Below, one piece after another: positions 1 through 8,085 of a stretch of 64,000 nucleotides of DNA. The DNA is taken from NCBI RefSeq assembly GCF_004006175.1, contig NZ_CP033219.1:2790001-2854000 (forward strand), written 5' to 3'. The notes under the pieces were generated by a model. That model did no database searches, was not told the DNA's origin, and was given only the letters and a program-made list of their open reading frames with translations. Both the position numbers and the translations under genes were made by a program. The stretch is from Parasedimentitalea marina. Lineage in GTDB: Bacteria > Pseudomonadota > Alphaproteobacteria > Rhodobacterales > Rhodobacteraceae. How positions within the stretch are numbered: position 1 is the first letter of the stretch; the number at the start of each line of letters is the position of its first letter.

Positions 1-966
1 GAAGAACATGCCCGCGAAAAAACCATCAACGCGCTGAAGCCGATGAACTGCCCCTGTCACGTGCAGGTCTACAATCAGGGCCTCAAGTCCTACCGCGACC
101 TGCCGCTGCGCATGGCCGAGTTCGGCTCATGCAACCGCTATGAGCCCTCGGGCGCCTTGCACGGTATCATGCGGGTGCGCGGCTTTACCCAGGATGACGC
201 ACATATCTTCTGCACCGAAGATCAGATTGAGGCGGAATGCGCCAAGTTCATCGACTTCCTGTCCTCGGTCTACAAAGACCTTGGATTTGAAAAGTTCGAG
301 ATAATGTTTGCCACCCGCCCCGAAAAGCGCGTCGGCACCGAGGAAAGCTGGGATCACGTCGAGGCAGCGCTGGAGAACGCCATCAAGGCCACGGGTCACG
401 ACTATACGCTGGACGAAGGCGAAGGTGCGTTCTACGGCCCCAAGCTGGACTTCAAACTGACCGACGCCATTGGCCGGGTCTGGCAGTGCGGTACATTCCA
501 GGTGGACCCCAATCTGCCCGAACGGCTGGACGCCAACTACATCGGCGAGGACGGCGCCAAGCATCGCCCCTATATGCTGCACCGCGCCTGTCTGGGATCG
601 TTTGAACGCTTCATCGGCATCCTGATCGAAAGCCACGCCGGTAAGCTGCCGTTCTGGCTGGCACCGCGTCAGGTGGTTGTTGCCTCGATCACATCCGAGT
701 CTGATGTCTATGTGATGGAAGTGGTTTCTGAGCTGCAAAAAGCAGGCGTGCGTGTCGAGGCCGACACCCGCAACGAAAAGATCAACTACAAGGTTCGCGA
801 ACACTCGGTTGGCAAGGTGCCTGTGATCCTGGCGATTGGTGCGCGCGAAGTGGAAGAGCGCACCGTCTCAATTCGCCGCCTGGGGCAAAAACAAAGCCAG
901 GTTGACAGCCTGGCAAATGTTACAAAGCTTCTTGCGCTGGAAGCTACAGCCCCCGATCTGCTGTAA
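1..966 (+). CDS. thrS: Threonine--tRNA ligase, 3' part (5' end outside window)
   Basis: ThrS charges tRNA-Thr with threonine in the cytoplasm. The frame is open from base 1, so only about the last 320 residues of a family of roughly 640 are present; the TGS and editing domains lie upstream of the window. Visible are the class II core with MNCPCH (its first Cys corresponds to the zinc ligand of the family), the motif 2 stretch with RYEPSG and [13 protein letters not shown], motif 3 around [11 protein letters not shown], and the C-terminal anticodon-binding domain beginning at [11 protein letters not shown] hairpin terminator follows the stop. Identity is secure; the start cannot be given. Confidence 0.97.
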   Translation, partial: EEHAREKTINALKPMNCPCHVQVYNQGLKSYRDLPLRMAEFGSCNRYEPSGALHGIMRVRGFTQDDAHIFCTEDQIEAECAKFIDFLSSVYKDLGFEKFEIMFATRPEKRVGTEESWDHVEAALENAIKATGHDYTLDEGEGAFYGPKLDFKLTDAIGRVWQCGTFQVDPNLPERLDANYIGEDGAKHRPYMLHRACLGSFERFIGILIESHAGKLPFWLAPRQVVVASITSESDVYVMEVVSELQKAGVRVEADTRNEKINYKVREHSVGKVPVILAIGAREVEERTVSIRRLGQKQSQVDSLANVTKLLALEATAPDLL

Positions 967-991
967 CAATTGCCTCTCAGACAGGTATTTT

Positions 992-1013
992 CCGGCCCCC
1001 TTTGCGGGGCCGG
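992..1013 (+). terminator. Hairpin terminator after thrS
   Basis: Arms CCGGCCCC and GGGGCCGG pair perfectly over 8 bp around a 6-base loop, 25 bases after the thrS stop. Only a weak T-rich stretch follows, so termination may be partial. Confidence 0.7.
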
Positions 1014-1143
1014 ATTGCATTTACAATCACTAATGTATTGAAAATACACACTTATTCATCAGGCACTCTGTCACATTCTCTGACGGGCACGTGACACACA
1101 AGCTCGTGTCTTCATTCTGCGCTAACGGTCCGCTAGGGTTTAC

Positions 1144-1160
1144 CTGTCACGACGTAACAG
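1144..1160. promoter_or_regulatory. 17-bp near-perfect palindrome upstream of bufA
   Basis: CTGTCACGACGTAACAG has arms matching at 7 of 8 positions around a central A. It ends 29 bases before the bufA ATG. The size and symmetry suit a dimeric regulator. Homologous bufferin operons are reported as metal-induced, but no cognate regulator lies next to this operon, so the role is inferred. Confidence 0.4.
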
Positions 1161-1189
1161 CAAGCTTTATAACAAAAGGACTTCCCCCG

Positions 1190-1495
1190 ATGTCGAACAC
1201 TGCAAAATCTCTGGTTGTCGCAAGCGCCGTAGCCGCTGCTCTGGCTGCTTCCACCACTGTTCCCGCTGCTGCTCAATCCAAAGAGAAGTGCTATGGCGTG
1301 TCGCTGGCCGGCCAAAATGACTGCGCCGCCGGTCCTGGCACAACCTGCGCTGGCACATCAGTCACCGACTATCAAGGCAATGCCTGGACACTGGTCGACG
1401 CCGGTTCATGCGTCGGCATTGAGTTGCCAAAAATGGCCGATGGCTCCGCACGCATGGGCTCTCTCGAAGCGCTAGAGCGCGACATTCCGGCCTAA
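1190..1495 (+). CDS. bufA: Bufferin-type RiPP precursor (DUF2282, BufA family)
   Basis: 101-residue precursor of a post-translationally modified peptide. Residues 1 to about 29 form a Sec signal peptide ending in AAAQS. The secreted part carries the family signature with four cysteines in KCYGV, NDCAAG, TTCAGT and GSCVGI. In characterised bufferins, MNIO enzymes modify cysteines to thiooxazole-type heterocycles and the product binds copper in the periplasm; that is family knowledge. The ATG at 1190 is chosen because AAAAGGA lies 10 bases upstream and the signal peptide begins there; the upstream in-frame GTG at 1091 has no such support. First gene of bufA-bufB-bufC-doxX. Confidence 0.88.
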   Translation: MSNTAKSLVVASAVAAALAASTTVPAAAQSKEKCYGVSLAGQNDCAAGPGTTCAGTSVTDYQGNAWTLVDAGSCVGIELPKMADGSARMGSLEALERDIPA

Positions 1496-1510
1496 ACCAA
1501 CACCATACAC

Positions 1511-1538
1511 GGCGCGGCTTGATCCTTCTGGCCGCGCC
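1511..1538 (+). promoter_or_regulatory. Intercistronic stem-loop between bufA and bufB
   Basis: GGCGCGGC and GCCGCGCC pair perfectly over 8 bp with a 12-base loop, in the 96-base gap between the precursor and its enzyme gene. No T-run follows, so it is more likely a partial attenuator or mRNA-stabilising end that gives more precursor than enzyme. That role is inferred. Confidence 0.5.
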
Positions 1539-1591
1539 GCCGTCCTCGCCGGTCCCCAGACCACCCTGCCCCGACCAGACGAGAAAGTGCT

Positions 1592-2449
1592 ATGCAGGAC
1601 AGCAACAATCGCTTCACTCAGCTGCCAGTATCGGCCGGGGTTGGCTATAAGCCGCAACATTTCACCCAGATACTGGACACCCCGGGGCCCATAGGCTGGC
1701 TGGAAGTGCACGCTGAAAATTACATGGGGGATGGGGGCCGACCACATGCCCAATTGCGCCGCCTGTCCGAACAGTTCGCCATGTCCGTGCACGGTGTCGG
1801 CCTTAGCATCGGTGGCGAAGGCCCGCTGGACAGCGATCATCTGGCCCGGCTGAAACATCTTGTCGACTGGCTGAACCCGGCCAGTTTCTCAGAACATCTG
1901 GCATGGTCTACCCATGACAGCCATTTCTATAACGATCTGCTGGCCCTGCCCTATACCAATGCCACCCTGACCCGCATCTGCGATCATATCGATCAGGTGC
2001 AGACGGTGATCGGGCGACCTATGCTGCTCGAGAACCCCTCGAGCTATCTTGCCTTTGATGAAAGCACCTGGGCGGAACCCGCCTTTCTGGCCGAGATCTC
2101 GCAGCGCACAGGCTGTGGCATGCTGCTCGACGTCAACAACGTGTTTGTCTCAGCCACCAACCTCAACTTCTCACCGCAGGGCTACATCGATGCCTTTGCC
2201 CTGGACAAAGTCGGCGAGATCCATCTGGGAGGCCATGACGTTGACGCCGATGACTATGGCAACACCCTGCTGATCGACAGTCATGCCAGCCCTGTGGTGG
2301 ACCCTGTTTGGGACCTGCTGGGCTATACCCTGCGCCGCACCGGCCCTCTGCCAATATTGATCGAATGGGACAACGACGTGCCAGAGTGGCCGGTACTGGC
2401 CGCTGAAACTGCCCGCGCTGTGGCTGCCTTGGCGATGGTGCCCGCATGA
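1592..2449 (+). CDS. bufB: MNIO-family peptide-modifying enzyme (DUF692, BufB)
   Basis: 285-residue TIM-barrel enzyme of the multinuclear non-heme iron oxygenase (MNIO, DUF692) family, which oxidises cysteines of RiPP precursors using bound iron. Family signatures in order are EVHAENYM near residue 35, VHGVGLSIGGEGPL, SEHLAWS, LENPSSYL, LLDVNNVF and EIHLGGHDVD; these supply the His, Glu, Asp and Asn residues that bind the iron cluster in solved members. Length is normal. It follows bufA by 96 bases and overlaps bufC in ATGA, which fits an enzyme-partner pair. The natural substrate is inferred to be BufA from position. Confidence 0.93.
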   Translation: MQDSNNRFTQLPVSAGVGYKPQHFTQILDTPGPIGWLEVHAENYMGDGGRPHAQLRRLSEQFAMSVHGVGLSIGGEGPLDSDHLARLKHLVDWLNPASFSEHLAWSTHDSHFYNDLLALPYTNATLTRICDHIDQVQTVIGRPMLLENPSSYLAFDESTWAEPAFLAEISQRTGCGMLLDVNNVFVSATNLNFSPQGYIDAFALDKVGEIHLGGHDVDADDYGNTLLIDSHASPVVDPVWDLLGYTLRRTGPLPILIEWDNDVPEWPVLAAETARAVAALAMVPA

Positions 2450-3201
2450 GCGTCAATCAGACACATTTCGTCCAGGCCATGATGGACCCCAGCTTGCCGG
2501 TGCCGGATGGATTGTCAGATGCCCAGTCCCGCCCCGCCGGACGGCGGTTCAATGTCTACCGCAATAACGTTGCCACCTCGCTGACCGAGGCCATGCATTC
2601 TGCCTTTCCTGTGATCACCAAACTGCTGGGCAAGGAGAACATGGATGGGCTGTCAGGATTATACCTGCGAGCCCACCCGCCAACCTCGCCACTGATGATG
2701 TTTTACGGCGCGCAGTTCCCGGCGTTTCTGGCAGGCTTGGAGCAGTTAGCCCACCTGGGTTATCTGGCCGATGTTGCCCGGCTGGAGCTGGCCCTGCGCA
2801 CGGCCTATCACGCGGCGGACGCAACGGCGATCACAGCCGATGCACTAGCAGCGATCCAACCCGAGGACCTGATGCAAGCCAAGGTTATGCTTGCCCCATC
2901 TGTGCAGGTGATCCAATCGCCATGGCCGCTCTATGATATCTGGCGGTTCAACACCTCCCAAGACGCGCCTAAACCGGAACCGGTGGCGCAGGATGTTCTG
3001 ATCACCCGGCCAGAGTTTGACCCCATTCCACACAGCCTGCCTGTGGGTGGCGCCACCTGGATCACTGGGCTGATGCAGGGAGCCACCTTTGCCGAGGCAC
3101 ATGACAACACGTTGACAACAACCCCCGAGTTCGACCTTGGGACAACGCTCGCGCTGCTATTGCAGGGCGGCGCACTTATCAATTTGGACAGTAAGGGATA
3201 A
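2446..3201 (+). CDS. bufC: BufC-like RiPP partner protein (DUF2063)
   Basis: 251 residues. The N-terminal DUF2063 domain (about residues 8-100, with RFNVYRNNVATSLTEAM and AFPVITKLLG) is sometimes labelled putative DNA-binding, but in MNIO clusters it acts as the recognition partner that presents the precursor to the enzyme. The C-terminal half (WRFNTSQDAP onwards) resembles the second domain of these partners. The ATG overlaps the bufB stop by four bases, indicating translational coupling. Family assignment is good; exact function is inferred from the operon. Confidence 0.88.
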   Translation: MSVNQTHFVQAMMDPSLPVPDGLSDAQSRPAGRRFNVYRNNVATSLTEAMHSAFPVITKLLGKENMDGLSGLYLRAHPPTSPLMMFYGAQFPAFLAGLEQLAHLGYLADVARLELALRTAYHAADATAITADALAAIQPEDLMQAKVMLAPSVQVIQSPWPLYDIWRFNTSQDAPKPEPVAQDVLITRPEFDPIPHSLPVGGATWITGLMQGATFAEAHDNTLTTTPEFDLGTTLALLLQGGALINLDSKG

Positions 3202-3205
3202 TCAT

Positions 3206-3769
3206 ATGCACGCGCTGGTCTCACTTCACAACGCGGTTTTCAACCTGATTGAACGGGCTGGAAACTGGCTTCTGCCGCTGGCCGCCCGTTTCACATTTGC
3301 CGCAGTATTGCTGGTGTACTATTGGAACTCCGGCCTGACCAAACTGGGCGACGGGATCTTTGGCCTATTCAGCCCCTCGATTGGGGCCTATTCTCAGATC
3401 TTCCCGAAACAGCTAGAGGCCGTCGGCTATGACACCTCACAATTGGGCGCCTTTCATTGGCTGGTGGTGATGGCCGGCACCTGGGCCGAGTTCATTCTTC
3501 CCTTGCTGTTGCTGGTGGGTCTGGCAACCAGACTGGCCGCGCTTGGTATGATTGGATTTGTGGTGATGCAATCGCTGACTGATGTCTATGGTCATGGCGT
3601 CAGCGATCTCAAAACCCTGGGGGCGTGGTTTGACCGTTTTCCAGATGGCGTGATCCTGGATCAGCGATTGTTCTGGGTGTTTATTCTGTCAGTTCTGGTG
3701 ATCAAAGGCGCCGGAGCTCTGTCGGTCGATGCGCTGCTTCGGCGACGCACTGAACTGGCATTGGCCTAG
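3206..3769 (+). CDS. DoxX-family membrane protein of the bufferin operon
   Basis: 187-residue integral membrane protein of the DoxX/DoxD family with about four hydrophobic segments, including residues 24-40 and those around FILPLLLLVGLATRLAALGM and FWVFILSVLVIKG. DoxX proteins often close MNIO/DUF2282 operons, where a role in membrane redox chemistry or export is suspected but not settled. The ATG at 3206 is preferred because AAGGGA lies 7 bases upstream; the in-frame extension from 3137 overlaps bufC and lacks hydrophobic character. Last gene of the operon. Confidence 0.85.
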   Translation: MHALVSLHNAVFNLIERAGNWLLPLAARFTFAAVLLVYYWNSGLTKLGDGIFGLFSPSIGAYSQIFPKQLEAVGYDTSQLGAFHWLVVMAGTWAEFILPLLLLVGLATRLAALGMIGFVVMQSLTDVYGHGVSDLKTLGAWFDRFPDGVILDQRLFWVFILSVLVIKGAGALSVDALLRRRTELALA

Positions 3770-3791
3770 GTTTCCAAGCGCGAAAACGCCC

Positions 3792-3811
3792 GCCCGGCCA
3801 AGTGGCCGGGC
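3792..3811. terminator. Bidirectional terminator between convergent genes
   Basis: GCCCGGCCA and TGGCCGGGC form a perfect 9-bp stem with a 2-base loop between the DoxX gene (plus) and the convergent membrane-protein gene at 3833. An A-rich run flanks the right side. Confidence 0.7.
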
Positions 3812-3832
3812 AAAACAGACGCCAACCTGCGG

Positions 3833-4201
3833 TTAAAAATGTGCCTTGGGCTCATCCGGTTTTCCGGCGGCAATCGCCAATACCCCGGCCAAGCCAGCAA
3901 AGCAGATCGGGAACAGGGTAAAGACGTTAAAGCCAAACCCCACATACATTCCTGCCGCTGAGGCCAGTAACAAAACCCCACCCCACAGGGCCCGCGACCG
4001 CGCCATGGCGCCGCCCGCAATCGCCAACATCGGAGAGAGCACCGCAAAAATCCGCAGTTGCGTAACATGGTCTACCTGCTCCGCCAGACCTTCAATCTCG
4101 CCGAATTGCTCCACTGCGGTCGAGTAGCCATAACCGGCAAACCCAACCATCATCCCAATTATACCGGCGATGATTCCCAAAACCAGTGCTGCATTGCGCA
4201 T
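3833..4201 (-). CDS. Small four-helix membrane protein, function unknown
   Basis: 122 residues with four predicted transmembrane segments: residues 5-25, a segment around LRIFAVLSPMLAIAGGAMA, one around LWGGVLLLASAAGMYVGF, and a last one around FPICFAGLAGVLAIAAG. The layout resembles DUF4064-type bacterial membrane proteins, but I do not recognise it with certainty. GGAGAT precedes the ATG. It lies apart from its minus-strand neighbours and converges on the bufferin operon. Confidence 0.7.
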   Translation of the reverse strand: MRNAALVLGIIAGIIGMMVGFAGYGYSTAVEQFGEIEGLAEQVDHVTQLRIFAVLSPMLAIAGGAMARSRALWGGVLLLASAAGMYVGFGFNVFTLFPICFAGLAGVLAIAAGKPDEPKAHF

Positions 4202-4240
4202 GTGACATCTCCTTTGACCTGTCCTCAGATAGGGTGTCTG

Positions 4241-4561
4241 TCAGGAAACGCCAAGGGCTGACTGGGTTTCTTTGCTCCAGCTCAAATACAATTTTCCATC
4301 CCGTTCAATCAACGGACGCTTCATCAATGTCGGGTGGGTCTGCAGCAGCTCAATTTGCGGCTGCGCCCGTTCTTCCGCAGTCAATGTTCGCCACGTGGTT
4401 GATCGTATATTCAACAAACTGTCGCCAAATTGCCCCAGTGCCCGCTGTAATACCTCCACTGGAACACCATCATTCCGGACATCGACAAAATCAATTTTTG
4501 GGAGCTGTTTCATTGCCTTACGGCAGGTATCGCAGTTCTTCAGGCCAAATAACTTCAACAT
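4241..4561 (-). CDS. ArsC/Spx/MgsR-like thioredoxin-fold protein
   Basis: 106-residue thioredoxin-fold protein of the ArsC/Spx family (YffB-like). The active site near the N-terminus reads NCDTC, a CxxC pair, followed by the ArsC-type region FVDVRNDGVP and the RPLIERDG strand typical of the family. Family members are arsenate reductases or small redox adaptors; with no ars genes nearby, arsenate reduction is not supported. The start at 4561 (MLKLFGLKNC) has GGAGAA just upstream; the longer frame to 4609 adds a non-family leader. Confidence 0.82.
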   Translation of the reverse strand: MLKLFGLKNCDTCRKAMKQLPKIDFVDVRNDGVPVEVLQRALGQFGDSLLNIRSTTWRTLTAEERAQPQIELLQTHPTLMKRPLIERDGKLYLSWSKETQSALGVS

Positions 4562-4729
4562 TCTTCTCCATCTCAAGCAATAGACTGCACAATTTGTGGT
4601 AGAGTCCATTTGTTTTGCTTGATTTTTTTCCTAGCCGTGTAAAGCTGTCCAAGGCTTTCAAGCTACCCTAATCATTGTTTTTCTCAATCTGAAAGCAATA
4701 CATGACTGGGGCGGTTTGCAATCCAGATC

Positions 4730-4751
4730 CACTTTGAAATTACTCAAAGTG
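4730..4751 (+). promoter_or_regulatory. Stem-loop in the 5' region of the cold-shock gene
   Basis: CACTTTGA and TCAAAGTG pair perfectly over 8 bp around AATTAC and end 13 bases before the AAGGAG ribosome site at 4765-4770. The AT-rich upstream stretch 4610-4779 looks like a promoter and leader. A temperature-sensitive RNA structure or a protein-binding palindrome are both possible. Confidence 0.45.
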
Positions 4752-4779
4752 AAGTGCTTGTAAGAAGGAGACACGGGGC

Positions 4780-4986
4780 ATGCCAAGCGGTACCGTGAAG
4801 TGGTTTAACACGACAAAAGGCTTCGGGTTCATTGAACCTGATGCGGGCGGCAAGGATGTGTTTGTGCACATCTCAGCAGTGGAACGATCAGGAATGACTG
4901 GGCTCGCCGACAATCAGAAAGTCGACTATGAGCTTCTGGAAGGGCGCGATGGGCGCCAAATGGCAGGCGACCTCAAATCCCTGTAA
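4780..4986 (+). CDS. Cold-shock protein, CspA family
   Basis: 68-residue single cold-shock domain. The RNA-binding motifs are clear: KWFNTTKGFGFIEPDAGGKDVFVHIS, covering RNP1 (KGFGFIEP) and RNP2 (DVFVHIS), close to the N-terminus. It binds single-stranded RNA/DNA as a nucleic-acid chaperone in the cytoplasm. A strong AAGGAG lies about 10 bases before the ATG, and a hairpin precedes that. Stands alone and converges on folA. Confidence 0.95.
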   Translation: MPSGTVKWFNTTKGFGFIEPDAGGKDVFVHISAVERSGMTGLADNQKVDYELLEGRDGRQMAGDLKSL

Positions 4987-4995
4987 CTTGAAACT

Positions 4996-5026
4996 CACTG
5001 CGCCCTGATTCGCTCCGGGCGCAGTG
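4996..5026. terminator. Terminator between csp and folA
   Basis: CACTGCGCCC and GGGCGCAGTG form a perfect 10-bp stem with an 11-base loop, between two convergent stop codons. GTTTT follows on the plus strand. Confidence 0.75.
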
Positions 5027-5044
5027 CAACGTTTTACGCTCACA

Positions 5045-5527
5045 TCACGACCGCCGGCGCAAATACTCCACCAGCAGACAGGCCGGGTCATCGCCAGGCA
5101 ACGCGGTTTTGCTGACAATATCCCAATCCGCAACATTGAACTCCGGGAAGAATGTGTCAGCGTCTTCGACGTCTAAATCTACTTCGGTGATCAGCAGACG
5201 GTCCGCGATTGCCAACATGTCCCGATAGATGCCAAAGCCACCAATCCCATAGATCCGCTGATACCCCTGCGCCCGTGCCTGCGCCACTGCGGCCTGCAAC
5301 GAGGGGCAGACGGTATCCGCTGCATCCGGGTTCGACGACACCACCAGGTTCAACCGGTTCTTCAACGGCTTGAACGGCAGGCTGTCCCAGGTGTTGCGGC
5401 CCATAATGATGGCCCCACCCAAAGTTTCCCGCTTAAACGCCTTTAGATCTTCGGGGGCGTACCAGGGAATTGTATTGTCCTTGCCAATTGCCCGGTTGCG
5501 GGCGCAGGCGACCATAAGTGAAATCAT
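5045..5527 (-). CDS. folA: Dihydrofolate reductase
   Basis: 160 residues; reduces dihydrofolate to tetrahydrofolate with NADPH. Typical DHFR features are the start MISLMVACARNRAIGKDNTIPW, the EDLKAFKRETLG helix with its substrate-binding acidic residue, the IIMGRNTWDSLP cofactor strand and the IYGIGGFGIYRDML loop. The ATG at 5527 is one base from the thyA stop, so thyA and folA form one transcription unit; thymidylate synthase makes the dihydrofolate that this enzyme recycles. Confidence 0.96.
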   Translation of the reverse strand: MISLMVACARNRAIGKDNTIPWYAPEDLKAFKRETLGGAIIMGRNTWDSLPFKPLKNRLNLVVSSNPDAADTVCPSLQAAVAQARAQGYQRIYGIGGFGIYRDMLAIADRLLITEVDLDVEDADTFFPEFNVADWDIVSKTALPGDDPACLLVEYLRRRS

Positions 5528-5528
5528 G

Positions 5529-6362
5529 TTACACCGCCACTGGTGCGCGGATGCCCGGATCCGGGTCATAGTTCAGCACTTCAAAATCCTCGTATTTGAA
5601 ATCAAAGATCGAACTGACCTGACGTATAATTTTGATTTGCGGCAGCGGATGTGGCGTTCTGGACAGCTGCAATTGCACCTGATCCTGGTGATTGCTGTAA
5701 ATATGCGCATCACCAAGGGTGTGTACAAAATCCCCTGCCTCATGTCCGGTGACATGGGCCAGCATCAGCAGCAACAATGCATAGGAGGCTATATTGAACG
5801 GCACGCCAAGGAACATATCCGCCGAGCGTTGATAGAGTTGCATATGCATCTTACCGTTCAGCACCCGCACCTGCCACAGGGTATGACAGGGAGGCAGGGC
5901 CATCTGCGGCACATCCGCAGGGTTCCAGGCTGATACAATCAACCGGCGACTGTCCGGTGAATTCTTTATGTTTTCAACAAGATCTGCGATCTGATCGACA
6001 CTTCCGGCCCGGTATAGCGGTTCGTCACCCGTGGTGCCTTCAACCAGATCCAGTCTTGGAAAGTGGCGCCACTGATGGCCATAGACAGGTCCCAGATCGC
6101 CATTCTCATCGGCCCATTCGTCCCAGATCTTTACCCCGTTTTCTTTGAGGTAGCCGATATTGGTGTCGCCGGACAGAAACCACAGCAGCTCGTGGATGAT
6201 CGATCGCAAGTGCAGTTTCTTGGTGGTGACCAGCGGAAATCCATCCGCCAGCGGGTACCGGGTCTGCATGCCAAAACTGGACAATGTCCCGGTTCCGGTC
6301 CGGTCCGCCGATGGCTCGCCCGTTTCCAAAATCTGCCTCAACGCATCGTGGTATTGCTGCAC
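5529..6362 (-). CDS. thyA: Thymidylate synthase (GTG start)
   Basis: 277 residues; converts dUMP to dTMP using methylene-tetrahydrofolate. Visible are [14 protein letters not shown] at the N-terminus, [14 protein letters not shown] (phosphate-binding Arg), the catalytic cysteine in [30 protein letters not shown] and the closing RAPVAV. I set the start at the GTG at 6362: it gives the family N-terminus VQQYHDAL, and GGAGG lies 8 to 9 bases upstream. The frame stays open to 6503 but those 47 residues match nothing in ThyA. Upstream of folA in the same operon. Confidence 0.95.
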   Translation of the reverse strand: MQQYHDALRQILETGEPSADRTGTGTLSSFGMQTRYPLADGFPLVTTKKLHLRSIIHELLWFLSGDTNIGYLKENGVKIWDEWADENGDLGPVYGHQWRHFPRLDLVEGTTGDEPLYRAGSVDQIADLVENIKNSPDSRRLIVSAWNPADVPQMALPPCHTLWQVRVLNGKMHMQLYQRSADMFLGVPFNIASYALLLLMLAHVTGHEAGDFVHTLGDAHIYSNHQDQVQLQLSRTPHPLPQIKIIRQVSSIFDFKYEDFEVLNYDPDPGIRAPVAV

Positions 6363-6549
6363 AGTGTCGCCCTCCAGTGCGCTGACATCTTTGCCTCGGT
6401 CATAGCCAATATAGCGACCCAGGCCAAGAACCAACGAGGCCCCCGCACCAATGGCCGCTTCAGAAAATAATCCTGGCCCGTTGCCTTTCTCGCTGGCACG
6501 CACCGCTTACCGCAGTAAGCTAAGTCGCGAAACAACATTGGAGGACATC

Positions 6550-6978
6550 ATGTCGCTCACCTATTTGCACACAATGATTCGCGTCAAAGATCTGGAAAAG
6601 ACCATCGCCTTTTTTGAACTGCTCGGACTTAAGGAAACCCGCCGCATGGATAGTGAAAAGGGGCGGTTCTCGCTGATTTTCCTGGCCCCTCCCGGCCAAG
6701 AGGACTGCCCGGTCGAATTGACCTACAATTGGGATGGAGACGACGGCCTGCCCAGCGACGGCCGCCATTTTGGCCATCTGGCTTATGGTGTGGATGATAT
6801 CTATGCCACCTGCGCGCATCTTCAGGCCAACGGCGTCACTATCAATCGTCCCCCACGTGACGGCCATATGGCTTTTGTGCGGTCGCCTGACAATATATCG
6901 ATTGAGCTTCTGCAAAATGGCGAAAAACTCGCCCCCGCTGAACCCTGGGCCAGCATGGAAAACAGCGGCCACTGGTAG
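6550..6978 (+). CDS. gloA: Lactoylglutathione lyase (glyoxalase I)
   Basis: 142-residue VOC-fold enzyme that isomerises the methylglyoxal-glutathione hemithioacetal to S-lactoylglutathione. The four metal-ligand positions are visible: His in LHTMIRV, Glu in CPVELTYNW, His in HFGHLAYGVDD and Glu in SIELLQ. The ATG at 6550 has GGAGGA 4 to 9 bases upstream and gives the canonical N-terminus; the longer frame from 6451 has no match. Divergent from thyA. A strong hairpin follows the stop. Confidence 0.95.
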   Translation: MSLTYLHTMIRVKDLEKTIAFFELLGLKETRRMDSEKGRFSLIFLAPPGQEDCPVELTYNWDGDDGLPSDGRHFGHLAYGVDDIYATCAHLQANGVTINRPPRDGHMAFVRSPDNISIELLQNGEKLAPAEPWASMENSGHW

Positions 6979-7005
6979 ATCCAGGTGTAGATCCGGAGCT
7001 AAAAC

Positions 7006-7043
7006 GCAGCGCGACCCTCCGAGTTATCGAAGGGTCGCACTGC
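7006..7043 (+). terminator. Long hairpin downstream of gloA
   Basis: GCAGCGCGACCCT pairs with AGGGTCGCACTGC, 12 of 13 positions, around a 12-base loop. It lies 28 bases after the gloA stop, with a T-rich stretch about 20 bases later. The rest of 6979-7255 shows no gene. Confidence 0.65.
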
Positions 7044-7255
7044 TGTCTGAATATCTGGATAATCTCTTTTAGGCCGTTAACCGGTCGCTTCTGCAACCGT
7101 ATGCACCTGCGCGTCCAGCTTCGCTAAAAGCGGCGTACAAGCAGTGTGTGACCCGGGCCAACATCGCTAAAGCGCGAATGCCCGTTTGCGGTTGTTTCCG
7201 GTGGATTAATAGGACCGGACCGCCCTTTGGGAACTGATGCACCCAACGGATTGAT

Positions 7256-7753
7256 TTAGTAGATGTAACGGATCTGATCAGTCCAATACCGTTCAACTCG
7301 TTTCAGCGCATTCGAGATGTCGGCGATACCTTCGATATCGATAACTCCCTTACCTTCCAGACCTTCCGCATGACGCGAGAACAGCGACGATACAATGTCG
7401 CGTACTTCACGGCCGCGTGGTGTCAGGCGAACCCGCACTGAACGACGATCAATTTCACAACGCTGATGGTGCATATAGCCCATCTCGACCAGCTTCTTCA
7501 GATTGTAGCTGACGTTGCTGCCCTGATAGTAGCCACGGCTTTTCAACTCGCCCGCAGTTACTTCGTTGTCGCCGATGTTAAACAGTAAAAGCGCCTGTAC
7601 TGCGTTGATCTCCAACACACCGACACGCTCAAACTCATCCTTGATTACATCCAACAGCAACCGGTGCAGGCGTTCAACCAGCGCCAGTGCTTCTAGATAA
7701 CCAGTCATGAACCCCTTTTGGTCCTGCTGGCCTATTGGCATTTCCATACTCAT
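7256..7753 (-). CDS. MarR-family regulator, LdtR-like
   Basis: 165-residue winged-helix regulator. The MarR core runs from about residue 16 (YLEALALVERLHRLLLDVIKDEF) through the recognition region ELKSRGYYQGSNVSYNLKKLVEMGYM to the wing with CEIDRRSVRVRLTPRGREV. This wording resembles LdtR of Rhizobiales and related alphaproteobacterial proteins, which controls cell-wall transpeptidase and stress genes; the target here is not known from the window. GGAGA precedes the ATG. The 74 bases upstream are AT-rich and probably hold its own promoter. Confidence 0.85.
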   Translation of the reverse strand: MSMEMPIGQQDQKGFMTGYLEALALVERLHRLLLDVIKDEFERVGVLEINAVQALLLFNIGDNEVTAGELKSRGYYQGSNVSYNLKKLVEMGYMHHQRCEIDRRSVRVRLTPRGREVRDIVSSLFSRHAEGLEGKGVIDIEGIADISNALKRVERYWTDQIRYIY

Positions 7754-7827
7754 TCGCTTCTCCGACTCGAACTTCTGAAGCAGAGAATGACGTATATTCC
7801 CAAAGAATCAGTTAAACTGAATTTTCG

Positions 7828-8085
7828 TTATTTTTGAAAAGTTTGCGATATATCTTTGATCAATATTTTCAACGAATCCGGCGGAGCGGTCTGGCCCGTC
7901 ACCCATTGATACAAATCCTGGTCGTTTTCATCCAGCATCTGATCATACAGTTCCAGCTGCTTCTCGTCCATCTGAGCAAGATGGGTTCGCGCATAAGCTG
8001 AAAGGATGATATCCATTTCCTTGATACCGCGACGCATGGATCGCATCTGCATCCGTTTCAGCCTGTGCTCATAGGTCTCGCTCAT
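7828..8085 (-). CDS. sdhE: Succinate dehydrogenase assembly factor SdhE
   Basis: 85 residues. SdhE (YgfY/CPTB/Sdh5 family) helps insert covalent FAD into the flavoprotein subunit of succinate dehydrogenase in the cytoplasm. The conserved RGIKEMD motif is present (MRRGIKEMDIILSAY), followed by the family's second block YDQMLDENDQDLYQWVTG. Length is normal. Its ATG overlaps the stop of the upstream XRE regulator gene, so the two are translationally coupled. Confidence 0.93.
   Translation of the reverse strand: MSETYEHRLKRMQMRSMRRGIKEMDIILSAYARTHLAQMDEKQLELYDQMLDENDQDLYQWVTGQTAPPDSLKILIKDISQTFQK

Noticed and set aside
6363-6503. Longer thyA start at 6503
   Set aside because: The extra 47 residues do not belong to ThyA, while GTG at 6362 has GGAGG upstream and the standard N-terminus.
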